Assembly: GCF_019972155.1 (NCBI RefSeq)
Contig: NZ_BOVL01000005.1
Location: forward strand, 340,882 to 404,881
Reading direction: 5' to 3'
Length of the DNA: 64,000 nt
DNA from: Bradyrhizobium sp. RD5-C2
GTDB lineage: Bacteria > Pseudomonadota > Alphaproteobacteria > Rhizobiales > Xanthobacteraceae
Position numbers and translations under genes: made by a program. Below, in pieces: positions 26,281 through 33,858 of this stretch. Each line of letters opens with the position of its first letter. The first letter of the stretch is position 1. Below the pieces are notes generated by a model. It had not been told where the DNA came from. It worked only from the letters and a program-made list of their open reading frames with translations, and ran no database searches.

Positions 26281-27476
26281 CCTCGGGGGTGATCGCCGAT
26301 TCCATCGTCAATCTCTGCGGCGCCATCGGCGTCGCGGTGGCGATGATGACGTTCTACCGGCGCGATCCGAGGAGCCCGCTGACCCGCCGCCTGCTGCTCG
26401 CGCTCGGCGTGATCGCGACCTTGTTCCTCGACCGCGGCCTGGCGTGGTGGAGCGGAAGCTGGCTGCTGGATCGTCTCTCGGTGATCCCGGCCGCGCTGAT
26501 TCCGCTCGGTGCGCTGATCGTCACCGAAGGCATCCTGCGCCGCCACGCGCCGCGCGCAGTCAAGATCGCAGCGCTCGCGGGCGGCATCCTGCTCGGCCTC
26601 GGCGGCCTGTTCGGGTTGCAGCGCTTTGCGATGCCTTATGCAGTCGCGCTGGCCCTGTTCCAGCTCGTGGGCTTCGCCACCTGCGCGCTGCTGCTGGCGA
26701 CGCGCGACCGCGCGGCGCTGATGGCCTCGGAGAACCGCAGCATCGGCCGCATGGCGGTGGGGGCGCTGGTGGTGATCCCGTTCATCCTGACCGATTTCCG
26801 CACGCTGTTTCCCGACATTCCGGTCCGGCTCGGCGCGCTGGGCGCGCTGCTCACGGTGACCGTGATGCTGATCGCCGGCGGCGGCGCCGAGACGCGGCGG
26901 CATGGGCTCGCGATGATGGCGCTGCGGCTGATCTCTTCGGGGCTGCTCGGGCTCGCCGCCGCCTTCATGGCGCCTGACGTCGATGCCGCGCAGATGATCC
27001 GGTTCGTCGCGGTGGCGATCGCCGGCGTGCTGACCATCGGGCTGATGACCGACGCGTTGCGGGCGCTGTTCGAATCGCAGGAGCCCGGCGTGCTAAATTC
27101 GGTCGCGGCGTCACCGGCGCAGACGCGGGAGCAGTTGATCGCCGAACTCGCACGGCATCCGATCTTCGAGAGCGCGCGGCGTTTCCGCGAAGACGAGCTT
27201 GGACCTTACGATCCGCGGTTGCTCCGCGATTTCCTGTCGACCAGGCGCGTGCTGCGCCGCTCCGAGGCGCCGTGGGGACTGGCGCCGACCGACCCCGCCG
27301 CCGAGCGCATGGTCTCGCTGATGACCGCCAACAACGCCTCCCATGTCATCGTGCTCGCGCATGATCCGCTCGACCTGATCGTGCTCGCGGTGCCCGTCAC
27401 CGCGGCCGATCCGGCCACCGAAACCGCGCTGGCGCTGGTGCGGCGGCTGCTGGCGCTGACCCCGGAGGCCAAATGA
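26277..27476 (+). CDS. multi-pass membrane protein with a C-terminal soluble domain, unknown family
   Basis: A 399-residue protein. The first 265 residues hold about eight or nine membrane helices (VNLCGAIGVAVAMMTFY, LSVIPAALIPLGALIV, IAALAGGILLGLGGLFGL and others). The last 130 residues are soluble (REQLIAELARHPIFESARRF, DPRLLRDFLSTRRVLRRSEA, ASHVIVLAHDPLDLIVLAVP). No kinase, transporter or protease motif is visible. Its coupling by ATGA overlaps between a ThiF-like and a GNAT-like gene points to an export, anchoring or sensing role within the same pathway. Confidence 0.7.
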   Translation: MTSGVIADSIVNLCGAIGVAVAMMTFYRRDPRSPLTRRLLLALGVIATLFLDRGLAWWSGSWLLDRLSVIPAALIPLGALIVTEGILRRHAPRAVKIAALAGGILLGLGGLFGLQRFAMPYAVALALFQLVGFATCALLLATRDRAALMASENRSIGRMAVGALVVIPFILTDFRTLFPDIPVRLGALGALLTVTVMLIAGGGAETRRHGLAMMALRLISSGLLGLAAAFMAPDVDAAQMIRFVAVAIAGVLTIGLMTDALRALFESQEPGVLNSVAASPAQTREQLIAELARHPIFESARRFREDELGPYDPRLLRDFLSTRRVLRRSEAPWGLAPTDPAAERMVSLMTANNASHVIVLAHDPLDLIVLAVPVTAADPATETALALVRRLLALTPEAK

Positions 27477-28594
27477 CGATCGAGATCCGGGAGGGCGACC
27501 GCAAGGCGGCCTTCGACGCCGCCCTCAATGCCTATGGGCCCGACAGCCTCTACGTGCCGCCGCTGTGGAGCGATTTCGACCGGATGTTCGATGCCGCGAA
27601 GAATCCGTTCGTCACGGAAGGCCATGGCCGCTTTGCGCTGTTCTCGGCGCATCGCGACGGCCGCCCGGTCGGCCGCATCGCCGCCTCGATCCACGATGCC
27701 TCCAACCGTAAGCACGGCACGCGCCACGGCGCGTTCGGCTTCTTCGACTGTGTCGACGATCTCGATGTGGCCGATGCGCTGCTGCGCACTGCCGAGCAGT
27801 GGTTGTCCGCGCGCGGCATGACCCGCATCGCCGGCAATTTCAATCTCACGGCGATGCAGCAGATCGGGGTGATGACCGACGGGTTCGACCATGCGCCGTT
27901 CACCGACATGATGTGGTCGCCGCCGCATATCGCGCAACACCTCGAACGCGCCGGCTATGCGGCGACGTTTCCGATGACGACGTTCGAGATCGCGCTCGAC
28001 GGCGGTAAGCCGGAGCAGCTGCTCGGCGACAAGCAGCGGGCGGTGCTAACTGACAAGGATTTCGTCTGGCAGCCGATCAAGCGCTCCGCCTTCAAGGTCC
28101 GGCTGGAAGATGCGCGCCTGATCCTGAACGACGGTTTTGCCGACAACCCGATGTTCGTGCCGCCGACCGCGGCCGAATATCGGTTCCAGGCCGGTGACAT
28201 GATGTGGATCATCGACAAGCGGATTTCGACCGTGGTCTATCACCGCGGCCGGCCCGCCGGCGCGATCATCGCAATCCCGGACCTCAATCCCTTGATCAAA
28301 GCGATCGGCGGCCGCATCGGTCTGACCGCGCCGTTCAAATTCGTGCAGCACCGCATGCTGAACACCCGCGCAGTGCTGATCTATCAGTCGGTCTGCCGCG
28401 ATCTGCACAATCGCGGCCTCAACGGCGCGATGCTCTACCGTACCGCGCTGGCGTTGCAGGAGGCCGGCTACCGCACGCTCGGCGGCACCTGGATCGCGGA
28501 CATCAACGCGCCGTCGCTGCGCCAGGTCGAGAAGGCCGGCGCCACGCCGCTGCACCGGCTGCATCTGTTCACCAAGCGGCTGGCCGCGGCATGA
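27473..28594 (+). CDS. second GNAT-like acyltransferase family protein
   Basis: A 373-residue protein of a double-GNAT type: YVPPLWSDFDRMFDAAKNPF, RDGRPVGRIAASIHDASNRK, FGFFDCVDDLDVADALLRTA, WLSARGMTRIAGNFNLTAMQ, then a second lobe with LNRGLNGAMLYRTALALQEA-like sequence and WIADINAPSLRQVEKAGATP. These follow the family in which an aromatic YxPP start and a GxFGFFE-like motif recur, often encoded near amino-acid or natural-product genes. No clear acetyl-CoA loop is seen in the first lobe. ATGA overlaps at both ends. Confidence 0.7.
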   Translation: MTIEIREGDRKAAFDAALNAYGPDSLYVPPLWSDFDRMFDAAKNPFVTEGHGRFALFSAHRDGRPVGRIAASIHDASNRKHGTRHGAFGFFDCVDDLDVADALLRTAEQWLSARGMTRIAGNFNLTAMQQIGVMTDGFDHAPFTDMMWSPPHIAQHLERAGYAATFPMTTFEIALDGGKPEQLLGDKQRAVLTDKDFVWQPIKRSAFKVRLEDARLILNDGFADNPMFVPPTAAEYRFQAGDMMWIIDKRISTVVYHRGRPAGAIIAIPDLNPLIKAIGGRIGLTAPFKFVQHRMLNTRAVLIYQSVCRDLHNRGLNGAMLYRTALALQEAGYRTLGGTWIADINAPSLRQVEKAGATPLHRLHLFTKRLAAA

Positions 28595-29586
28595 GCGAGC
28601 TGACGCCGGATTTGCTGCGCGAACTGGTCGCCGAGGCGCGGCTGGCGCCGAGCGTCCATAACATCCAGCCGACCCGCTGGCGCCTGCTCGGCGACGGGCG
28701 GCTGGCGCTGGTCGACGACACCTCGGTGCGCGCGCCGATCGCGGATCCCGCGGGGCATGATGTTCTCGTCTCGCACGGTGCGGCGCTGGAGGGCATGAGT
28801 CTTGCGCTTAACCGCCGCGGCTTCGCCATCACGGCGATGACCACGATCGAGCAACCGCTGTCACCGCAATTTGGCGCGCTCTGCAGCTTTGCGATCAGGC
28901 AGGGTGTCGCGCCCGATCCGTTGGCCGGCCATGTGGCGCACCGCATGTCGTGGCGCGGCAAATTTGCGGCGTCGCCCGATGAGCCCGCGCCGCTGGTGCA
29001 GCTCGCCGTCGCGCGTGACGATCTGGTCTGCATCGGGGATCGCCAGGCAATTGCCGATATCGCCGGCTGGGCCGACCAGGCCGAATTCTCCTTCGTGCAC
29101 GGCGACGACTATCGGGCCGAACTGCTCGCATGGATGCGGTTGTCGCCCGACCATCCGCACTATCTGCTGGATGGTCTCAATCGCGATGCGCTCGCCATGA
29201 ATGCAGTCGAGGCCACCGCCGCCCGCTTCGTGCTGGGTAGCCTGTTCAGGCCGCTCGATCGACTTGGTCTTGCCGCATCGCTGCTGTCAGACAGCGCCAA
29301 GACCGCCTCGGCCGCGGCGATCGTGCTGTTCTGTCGTCCGGTCGGTGAGGATCCACTCACGACGGGGCGGCATTTCTACCGCGGCTGGCTGGAGATCGAT
29401 CGCGCCGGGCTGGTGGCATGCCCGATCTCGGCGCTGGCCGATCACCCTGACTTCAACGACCGGCTGCGCAAGCTCGGCAGGATCGGCACCGATCTGCGCC
29501 TCGTCAACGTGTTCCGCATCGGCCGGCCCGCAAAACCGCTGGAACCGCGGCATTTCCGGCTGCCGGTCGATCGGCTCATCGTGTAG
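28591..29586 (+). CDS. nitroreductase-family (Acg-like) flavoprotein
   Basis: A 331-residue protein. The N-terminus EARLAPSVHNIQPTRWRL is the FMN-binding motif of the Acg-like nitroreductase group, and the C-terminal half has LFRPLDRLGLAASLLSDSAK and VFRIGRPAKPLEPRHFRLPV. Nitroreductase folds paired with ThiF-like enzymes occur in peptide- and azole-forming pathways, and, as I recall, fused in one protein in mycobacteria (the Rv1355c type). Last gene of the five-gene ATGA-coupled operon. Confidence 0.8.
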   Translation: MSELTPDLLRELVAEARLAPSVHNIQPTRWRLLGDGRLALVDDTSVRAPIADPAGHDVLVSHGAALEGMSLALNRRGFAITAMTTIEQPLSPQFGALCSFAIRQGVAPDPLAGHVAHRMSWRGKFAASPDEPAPLVQLAVARDDLVCIGDRQAIADIAGWADQAEFSFVHGDDYRAELLAWMRLSPDHPHYLLDGLNRDALAMNAVEATAARFVLGSLFRPLDRLGLAASLLSDSAKTASAAAIVLFCRPVGEDPLTTGRHFYRGWLEIDRAGLVACPISALADHPDFNDRLRKLGRIGTDLRLVNVFRIGRPAKPLEPRHFRLPVDRLIV

Positions 29587-29599
29587 ATTTTTTTGTATT

Positions 29600-29650
29600 G
29601 ACGCGTTTTCGTCACGCGAACCGGTATCCACGTCGCTCGAAAACGCTCTA
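29600..29650. repeat. intergenic repeat family H, copy 1 (ACGCGTTTTC)
   Basis: An imperfect palindrome ACGCGTTTTCGTCACGCGAA...TCGAAAACGCT just after the nitroreductase stop. An inverted copy lies at 34746-34797. It may also serve as a 3' processing hairpin for the operon. Confidence 0.7.
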
Positions 29651-29743
29651 GGATATACTCAGAAATAGAGCTCGATATCTGCTGTCAAAGCTTCACGGGG
29701 TCGTGCTATGACGCCGCCCGCAAACCAATGACCGGTGGGGTTA

Positions 29744-29950
29744 ATGTCGAAGCAATCGTTGCGCGAGGAGGCCGAGCGCCTGATCCGCGAGACCATGGAA
29801 AAGCGGAACCTGGTCATCAGGCAGGGCACGACCCGGATCGAGGCCGTCTGCGGCAAATGCGGCGCGCCGAACCGTGTGCAGGCGGAAAAGGGCCAGTCCC
29901 GCGTCAAGTTCACCTGCAAGAACTGTGACCACAAGCAGGAAACGCTGTAA
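29744..29950 (+). CDS. small zinc-ribbon protein
   Basis: A 68-residue protein starting MSKQSLREEAERLIRETMEK, with an N-terminal helix followed by a zinc ribbon of two CxxC knuckles, CGKCGAPN and CKNCDHKQ. The ATG at 29744 has GGGG five bases upstream. A GTG at 29735 and an out-of-frame ATG at 29728 are less suitable. Zinc ribbons of this size bind nucleic acid or proteins. No partner is evident, though it follows the ThiF operon on the same strand after 157 bases. Confidence 0.75.
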   Translation: MSKQSLREEAERLIRETMEKRNLVIRQGTTRIEAVCGKCGAPNRVQAEKGQSRVKFTCKNCDHKQETL

Positions 29951-30006
29951 GCGGGGCCGTGGTCTGTATGGTGGGGCTCGCTAACTCATCCTTCGATTCT
30001 GCATGC

Positions 30007-30146
30007 CCCGTCATCCTGAGGAGCGCGTAGCGCGTCTCGAAGGATCGACGGCCACCGGCCGGGCCGTGCATCCTTCGAGGCTCGCTCCGCTCGCACCTCA
30101 GGATGACGGGATAAATAGAATAGGATGGGTCAGCTAACCCATCCTA
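30007..30146. repeat. intergenic repeat family C, copy 1 (CCCGTCATCCTGAGG), with a short hairpin
   Basis: CCCGTCATCCTGAGG at the left end is mirrored by CCTCAGGATGACGGG at the right (30007-30110), with TCGAAGGAT/ATCCTTCGA inside. A separate perfect hairpin with arms TAGGATGGGT and ACCCATCCTA lies at 30121-30146. Other family C copies are at 42595, 45834 and 60217. Confidence 0.85.
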
Positions 30147-30156
30147 CGAAGCACCT

Positions 30157-30717
30157 CTACTTGAACGCCTCGCAGACCGTGATGTGATCCGGCGCGATCC
30201 GGGCCGCGGTTCGCAGCGAGACGTTGCGCCACCAGGCGTCCAGCGCGTGGCGGTCGCAGGCGAGCTTCACGCTCATGCCGCCGGCGAATTTGATCCAGTC
30301 GGCAAAGCTTTGGCGTGACACCGCGATCACGACGGGAATATCGGCGTCGAGCGCGCGCTCGATCACGAAGCCAAGGCCCTTGCCGTCGCGTTCCCGCTTG
30401 CCGAAGCGGTTGACGATGACGAGATCGGCGCCTTCGGCGAGCGCGTCGGCGACGCGGACGCCGGCGTCCTGCAGCCGCGACAGATCGAGCTTGCAGCCGG
30501 TGGCACCAGGAGCGGGCGGCTGCGCCAGCAGCAGCGTCTCGCCGCTATGGACCAGCACTGCCGAAAGGCTGGAGTCCGCGCATTGGCCAGTCTGCACCAT
30601 GCCGACCACGCGCGCGCCGTGCGCCTTCAGCTCGCCGGCGAAGTCGCGCAGGATGGCGTCGGGATCGTCCCTGTCGTCATAAACCAGGGCGGCAAGGTCG
30701 CATTGGGCATCGAACAT
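30157..30717 (-). CDS. DUF2478 family protein, likely molybdenum-related NTPase-like
   Basis: A 186-residue protein. It starts MFDAQCDLAALVYDDRDDPD and contains RVVGMVQTGQCADSSLSAVL, LVIVNRFGKRERDGKGLGFV and SRQSFADWIKFAGGMSVKLA. This is the DUF2478 family, which to my knowledge occurs mostly near molybdate transport genes and has a P-loop-like fold without a clean Walker A. It lies downstream of the aldehyde dehydrogenase gene on the same strand, separated by a strong hairpin. No clear ribosome site is seen before the ATG, so expression may depend on read-through. Confidence 0.75.
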   Translation of the reverse strand: MFDAQCDLAALVYDDRDDPDAILRDFAGELKAHGARVVGMVQTGQCADSSLSAVLVHSGETLLLAQPPAPGATGCKLDLSRLQDAGVRVADALAEGADLVIVNRFGKRERDGKGLGFVIERALDADIPVVIAVSRQSFADWIKFAGGMSVKLACDRHALDAWWRNVSLRTAARIAPDHITVCEAFK

Positions 30718-30747
30718 GATGGGCTCTGTTCGTTGTGGAGGAGAGCG

Positions 30748-30797
30748 GCGGCCGCGGCGCCAAGGGGCATTAAGGGGTGCCAAGGCGCCGCGGCCGC
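30748..30797. terminator. 14-base perfect hairpin between the aldehyde dehydrogenase and DUF2478 genes
   Basis: GCGGCCGCGGCGCC (30748-30761) and GGCGCCGCGGCCGC (30784-30797) pair perfectly around a 22-base loop. No U-run follows on the minus strand, so it may block or slow read-through, or protect the upstream message, rather than act as a simple terminator. Confidence 0.6.
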
Positions 30798-30808
30798 ATG
30801 TTTTCGGA

Positions 30809-32218
30809 TCAGGCGGCCGGCGGGCCGTTGATGATCTGCAGCTGGGTGAATTCGGCGAGACCTTCCTCGGCGAATTCGGTGCCGATGCCCGACTGCTTGG
30901 CGCCGCCGAACGGAATGTTCGGGGCCATGTCGAGGTGCTTGTTGATCCACACCGTGCCGGCCTCGATCTGGGTCGCGACCTCATGCGCGCGCTTGATGTC
31001 GGACGACCACACCGACGCGCCGAGGCCGTAAGTGGTGGCGTTGGCGCGGCGGATCACGTCATCCTTGTCGGAATATTTGATCACCGGCAGCACCGGGCCG
31101 AACTGCTCCTCGTCGACCAGCTTGGAGCCTTCCTTGATGTCGCGCACGATGGTCGGCTCGATGAAATAGCCGGGACGGTCAATCGCGGCGCCGCCGGCGA
31201 TCACATTGCCGTTCTTGCGGGCGTCGTCGAGGAACGCCTTCACCTTCTCGTACTGCATCTTGTTCTGCAGCGGGCCGAGCTTGGTGCCCTGCTTGGAGCC
31301 GTCATCGACCACGGTGTTCTTCGCAATCGCGACCAGCTCGTTGCAGATCTCGTCATAGACGGATTCGTGCACATAGAGCCGCTTGATGGCGAGACAGACC
31401 TGGCCGGAGTTCTGGAACGCGCCCTCGAAGATGCCGGGCGCCACCTTCTTCGGGTCGACGTCGTCGAGCACGATGCCGGCGTCGTTGCCGCCGAGCTCGA
31501 GCGTGATCCGCTTCAACGTCTGCGACGCGCTCGCCATCACCTTCTGGCCGGTTGCGGTCGAGCCGGTGAAGGAGATCTTGCGGATATCAGGGTGCTTGGT
31601 CATGTGATCGCCGAGATCGTTGGCATCGGCGATGAAGTTCAGCACGCCCTTCGGCAGGATGTCCTTGACCAGCTCGGCGAAGCGCAGCGAGGCCAGCGGC
31701 GTGGTGGGCGCAGGCTTCACCACCAGGGTGTTGCCGGCGAGCAGCGCCGACGGCAGCTTGAACGCCAGGATCAGCAGCGGATAGTTCCAGGGAATGATCG
31801 CGCCGACCACGCCGAGCGGGCGGCGATAGGCCTCGACCTTGCGGTCGCCGGAATTCTCGACCACGCGCATCGGCAGGTCGAGCGAGCCGAGGTAGCGGAA
31901 GAAGCCCGCCATGCCCATCACCTCGCCGGTGGCATCCGCGAGCGGCTTGCCCTGCTCGCTGGTCAGGATGTGTGCGAGCTCGTTGGTGTTGGCCTCGATC
32001 GCCTCAGCCATCTTGATGATGAGCTTGCGACGCTCTTCCATCGGCGTGGCGGCCCAAGCGGGATAGGCGGCCTTCGCGGCGGCGACGGCCTTGTCGAGCT
32101 GCTCCTTGGAGGCGCGGGGGCATTGCGCCACCACCTCTTCGGTCGCCGGATTGAGCACCGGCATGGTCTGGTCGCCGGGTACCATCTTGCCGTCGATGAG
32201 AAGCTTGTAATCACTCAT
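30809..32218 (-). CDS. NAD(P)-dependent aldehyde dehydrogenase
   Basis: A 469-residue ALDH of the succinate-semialdehyde/betaine-aldehyde type. Catalytic Cys275 is in NSGQVCLAIK, general base Glu241 in LELGGND, Asn145 in IPWNYP, and the nucleotide loop is FTGSTATGQ. It oxidises an aldehyde to a carboxylate without molybdenum. A close match to the ModE box begins 40 bases upstream of its ATG, and a DUF2478 gene lies downstream, so it may belong to a molybdate-controlled unit. Confidence 0.93.
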   Translation of the reverse strand: MSDYKLLIDGKMVPGDQTMPVLNPATEEVVAQCPRASKEQLDKAVAAAKAAYPAWAATPMEERRKLIIKMAEAIEANTNELAHILTSEQGKPLADATGEVMGMAGFFRYLGSLDLPMRVVENSGDRKVEAYRRPLGVVGAIIPWNYPLLILAFKLPSALLAGNTLVVKPAPTTPLASLRFAELVKDILPKGVLNFIADANDLGDHMTKHPDIRKISFTGSTATGQKVMASASQTLKRITLELGGNDAGIVLDDVDPKKVAPGIFEGAFQNSGQVCLAIKRLYVHESVYDEICNELVAIAKNTVVDDGSKQGTKLGPLQNKMQYEKVKAFLDDARKNGNVIAGGAAIDRPGYFIEPTIVRDIKEGSKLVDEEQFGPVLPVIKYSDKDDVIRRANATTYGLGASVWSSDIKRAHEVATQIEAGTVWINKHLDMAPNIPFGGAKQSGIGTEFAEEGLAEFTQLQIINGPPAA

Positions 32219-32257
32219 AGGCTTTGCTCTCCCTGGTCAAACGGGCCCTTCGCGGGC

Positions 32258-32285
32258 CTCGCTATATCTTGTCATATATCACGAT
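32258..32285. promoter_or_regulatory. ModE-type molybdate operator, site 1
   Basis: Arms CTCGCTATATC and TATATCACGAT with a 6-base spacer. Against the E. coli ModE consensus as I recall it (ATCGCTATATA-N6-TATATAACGAT), 19 of 22 arm positions match. It begins 40 bases before the aldehyde dehydrogenase start codon on the minus strand. Confidence 0.7.
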
Positions 32286-32346
32286 TGCGGTGGGTGGGCC
32301 ACGGCCAAAGATGGTCCCCGAATAACGGCTGGACGGCGGCCGGCCG

Positions 32347-32374
32347 AGCGATATATCTTTACGAATATAACGAA
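32347..32374. promoter_or_regulatory. ModE-type molybdate operator, site 2
   Basis: Arms AGCGATATATC and AATATAACGAA with a 6-base spacer, matching 17 of 22 arm positions of the recalled ModE consensus. The core is a near-perfect dyad, CGATATAT and ATATAACG. It ends 22 bases before the start of the gene at 32396. Confidence 0.65.
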
Positions 32375-32395
32375 GAAATGACCCGGAGTGCTGGT

Positions 32396-32776
32396 ATGCA
32401 GATCGAAACCCAGGAGCTCACCACCTGCGAAGTCGCGCCCGACGGCTGCGCCATTTCGCTGGGATTCGTCGACGGCAAGGGTGAGCCCGCAACCATCCGC
32501 CTGTCGATCAACCAGGTCGGCGCGCTGGTCATGACGCTGCCCGGGCTGATCAGCAAGGCGCTGCAGACCCGTTTCGGCGACCAGAGCCTGCGCTACGCCT
32601 ATCCGCTGGATTCATGGGTGCTCGAGCAGTCGACCGATCCGGCCCATGGCATGATGACGCTCAAGACGTCGGACGGCTTCAGCGTCTGCTTCTCGATCCC
32701 GCGCGCCCAGCAGAGCGAACTCGGCGAGGCGCTGGTGTCGCAGCCGGAGACACCGGTGCGGGTGCGGGCGAATTAG
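32396..32776 (+). CDS. hypothetical protein under a ModE-type box
   Basis: A 126-residue cytoplasmic protein. It starts MQIETQELTTCEVAPDGCAI and has ATIRLSINQVGALVMTLPGL, LRYAYPLDSWVLEQSTDPAH and MTLKTSDGFSVCFSIPRAQQ. It looks like a beta-rich single domain. No family is recognised. The start at 32396 has GGAG seven bases upstream. An in-frame ATG at 32378 has a poorer site. Its promoter holds ModE site 2, and the modA-like gene follows on the same strand across a repeat element. Confidence 0.75.
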   Translation: MQIETQELTTCEVAPDGCAISLGFVDGKGEPATIRLSINQVGALVMTLPGLISKALQTRFGDQSLRYAYPLDSWVLEQSTDPAHGMMTLKTSDGFSVCFSIPRAQQSELGEALVSQPETPVRVRAN

Positions 32777-32814
32777 TCCATCGACCGGATGACATCCGTA
32801 TCAACTTCATACAT

Positions 32815-32941
32815 CGTCATTCCCCGGTGCGCGGTTGCGCACCTGAGGGCGCGCGCAGCGCGAGCCTGGAATCCATTGGGCCGCATGCGTTGTGGCGAAA
32901 TGGCTTCCGGGCTCAGCCCTTCGGGCTGCCCCGGAATGACG
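32815..32941. repeat. intergenic repeat family D, copy 1 (CGTCATTCCCCGG)
   Basis: CGTCATTCCCCGG is mirrored by CCGGAATGACGG, with inner small hairpins (GTGCGCGGTTGCGCAC, CCGGGCTCAGCCCTTCGGG in part). It lies between the hypothetical gene and the modA-like gene. Second copy at 54426. Confidence 0.8.
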
Positions 32942-32958
32942 GCGACTGGAGTTTATCG

Positions 32959-33750
32959 ATGCGCGCATTGTTGATAGCCCTCTTGATTGGTCTTTCGTCC
33001 GCGGCCTCGGCAGCCGAGCTTAAGGTGATGGCCGCGGGCAGCCTGAAGGACGCGTTTGCTGCCGTCTTCGCGGATTTTGGCAAGCAGTACGGCCACAGTT
33101 TCGCGCCGGTGTTTGGACCTTCGGGCGGCTTGCGCGAGCGGTTGCAGAAGGGCGAGGCCTTCGATGTGTTCGCGTCAGCGGCATTGCCGCATGCGCAGAC
33201 GCTCACCGATGCGGGCATTTCCGGGCCCAGCATGCTGTTCACGAAGAACGCGATGTGCGTCGTCACGTCGGCCGATCGTCCGCTGGACACCGATCGTCTC
33301 GTCGAGACGATGCTCAAGCCCGAGATCAAGATTGCAACATCGACACCGGTCTCCGATCCGTCCGGCGACTATACCTGGGAGATGTTCCGCAAGGTCGACG
33401 CGATGCACCCCGGCGCTTTCGACACGTTGTCGAAGAAGGCGCAGCAATTGTTCGGCGGCCCCGCCACCACGATGACCGTCAGCGATCTGCTGGCTGCGAT
33501 CGACCAGCACCGAATCGATCTCCTGGTCTACTACTGCTCGGGCGCGCAGCAGATCGTGCGCGACTCCGCAAAATACAAGTCGGTCGCGCTGCCGCCGGAG
33601 CTCGTGGTCGGACCGGAATACGGGCTGACCGTCTCGCGCAAGGCGCAGGCAGGCGCGGCGGATTTCGCGATGTATCTGATGTCGCCGCAGGGGCAGGCGA
33701 CACTGAGGGCGTTCGGCTTCGTTCCCGTGACGCTGCCGGGCGGGCCGTAA
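32959..33750 (+). CDS. molybdate/tungstate-type periplasmic binding protein (ModA-like)
   Basis: A 263-residue secreted binding protein. Signal peptide MRALLIALLIGLSSAASAAE; then KVMAAGSLKDAFAAVFADFG, the phosphate/oxyanion-type loop FGPSGGLRERLQKGEAFDVF, SADRPLDTDRLVETMLKP and ELVVGPEYGLTVSRKAQAG. These are the hallmarks of the ModA/WtpA family. GGAG precedes the ATG at 32959. No modB permease or modC ATPase gene is adjacent, so it must use a transporter encoded elsewhere or act as a sensor. Confidence 0.85.
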   Translation: MRALLIALLIGLSSAASAAELKVMAAGSLKDAFAAVFADFGKQYGHSFAPVFGPSGGLRERLQKGEAFDVFASAALPHAQTLTDAGISGPSMLFTKNAMCVVTSADRPLDTDRLVETMLKPEIKIATSTPVSDPSGDYTWEMFRKVDAMHPGAFDTLSKKAQQLFGGPATTMTVSDLLAAIDQHRIDLLVYYCSGAQQIVRDSAKYKSVALPPELVVGPEYGLTVSRKAQAGAADFAMYLMSPQGQATLRAFGFVPVTLPGGP

Positions 33751-33752
33751 TC

Positions 33753-33854
33753 GTAGGGCGGGTTAGGCGAAGCCGTAACCCGCCAACTTCGCGCAACGAA
33801 TGCTCGTGCGGATGAGAGACCGGCGGTGGGTTACGCTTCGCTAACCCACCCTAC
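33753..33854. repeat. intergenic repeat family F (GTAGGGCGGGTTAGGCGAAGC)
   Basis: GTAGGGCGGGTTAGGCGAAG is mirrored by CGCTAACCCACCCTAC, with GTAACCCGCC/GGTGGGTTAC nested inside. It lies between convergent genes and could act as a two-way transcription end. Confidence 0.8.
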
Positions 33855-33858
33855 GCAT

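Noticed and set aside
24341..29586. Calling the five-gene operon a thiazole- or RiPP-forming cluster
   Set aside because: No YcaO gene, precursor peptide or ThiS-like carrier is visible, so the product class cannot be named.
30716..32776. A 686-codon plus-strand frame over the first aldehyde dehydrogenase, running into the 32396 gene
   Set aside because: The part before 32396 is antisense shadow. Only the last 126 residues look like protein and have a ribosome site.
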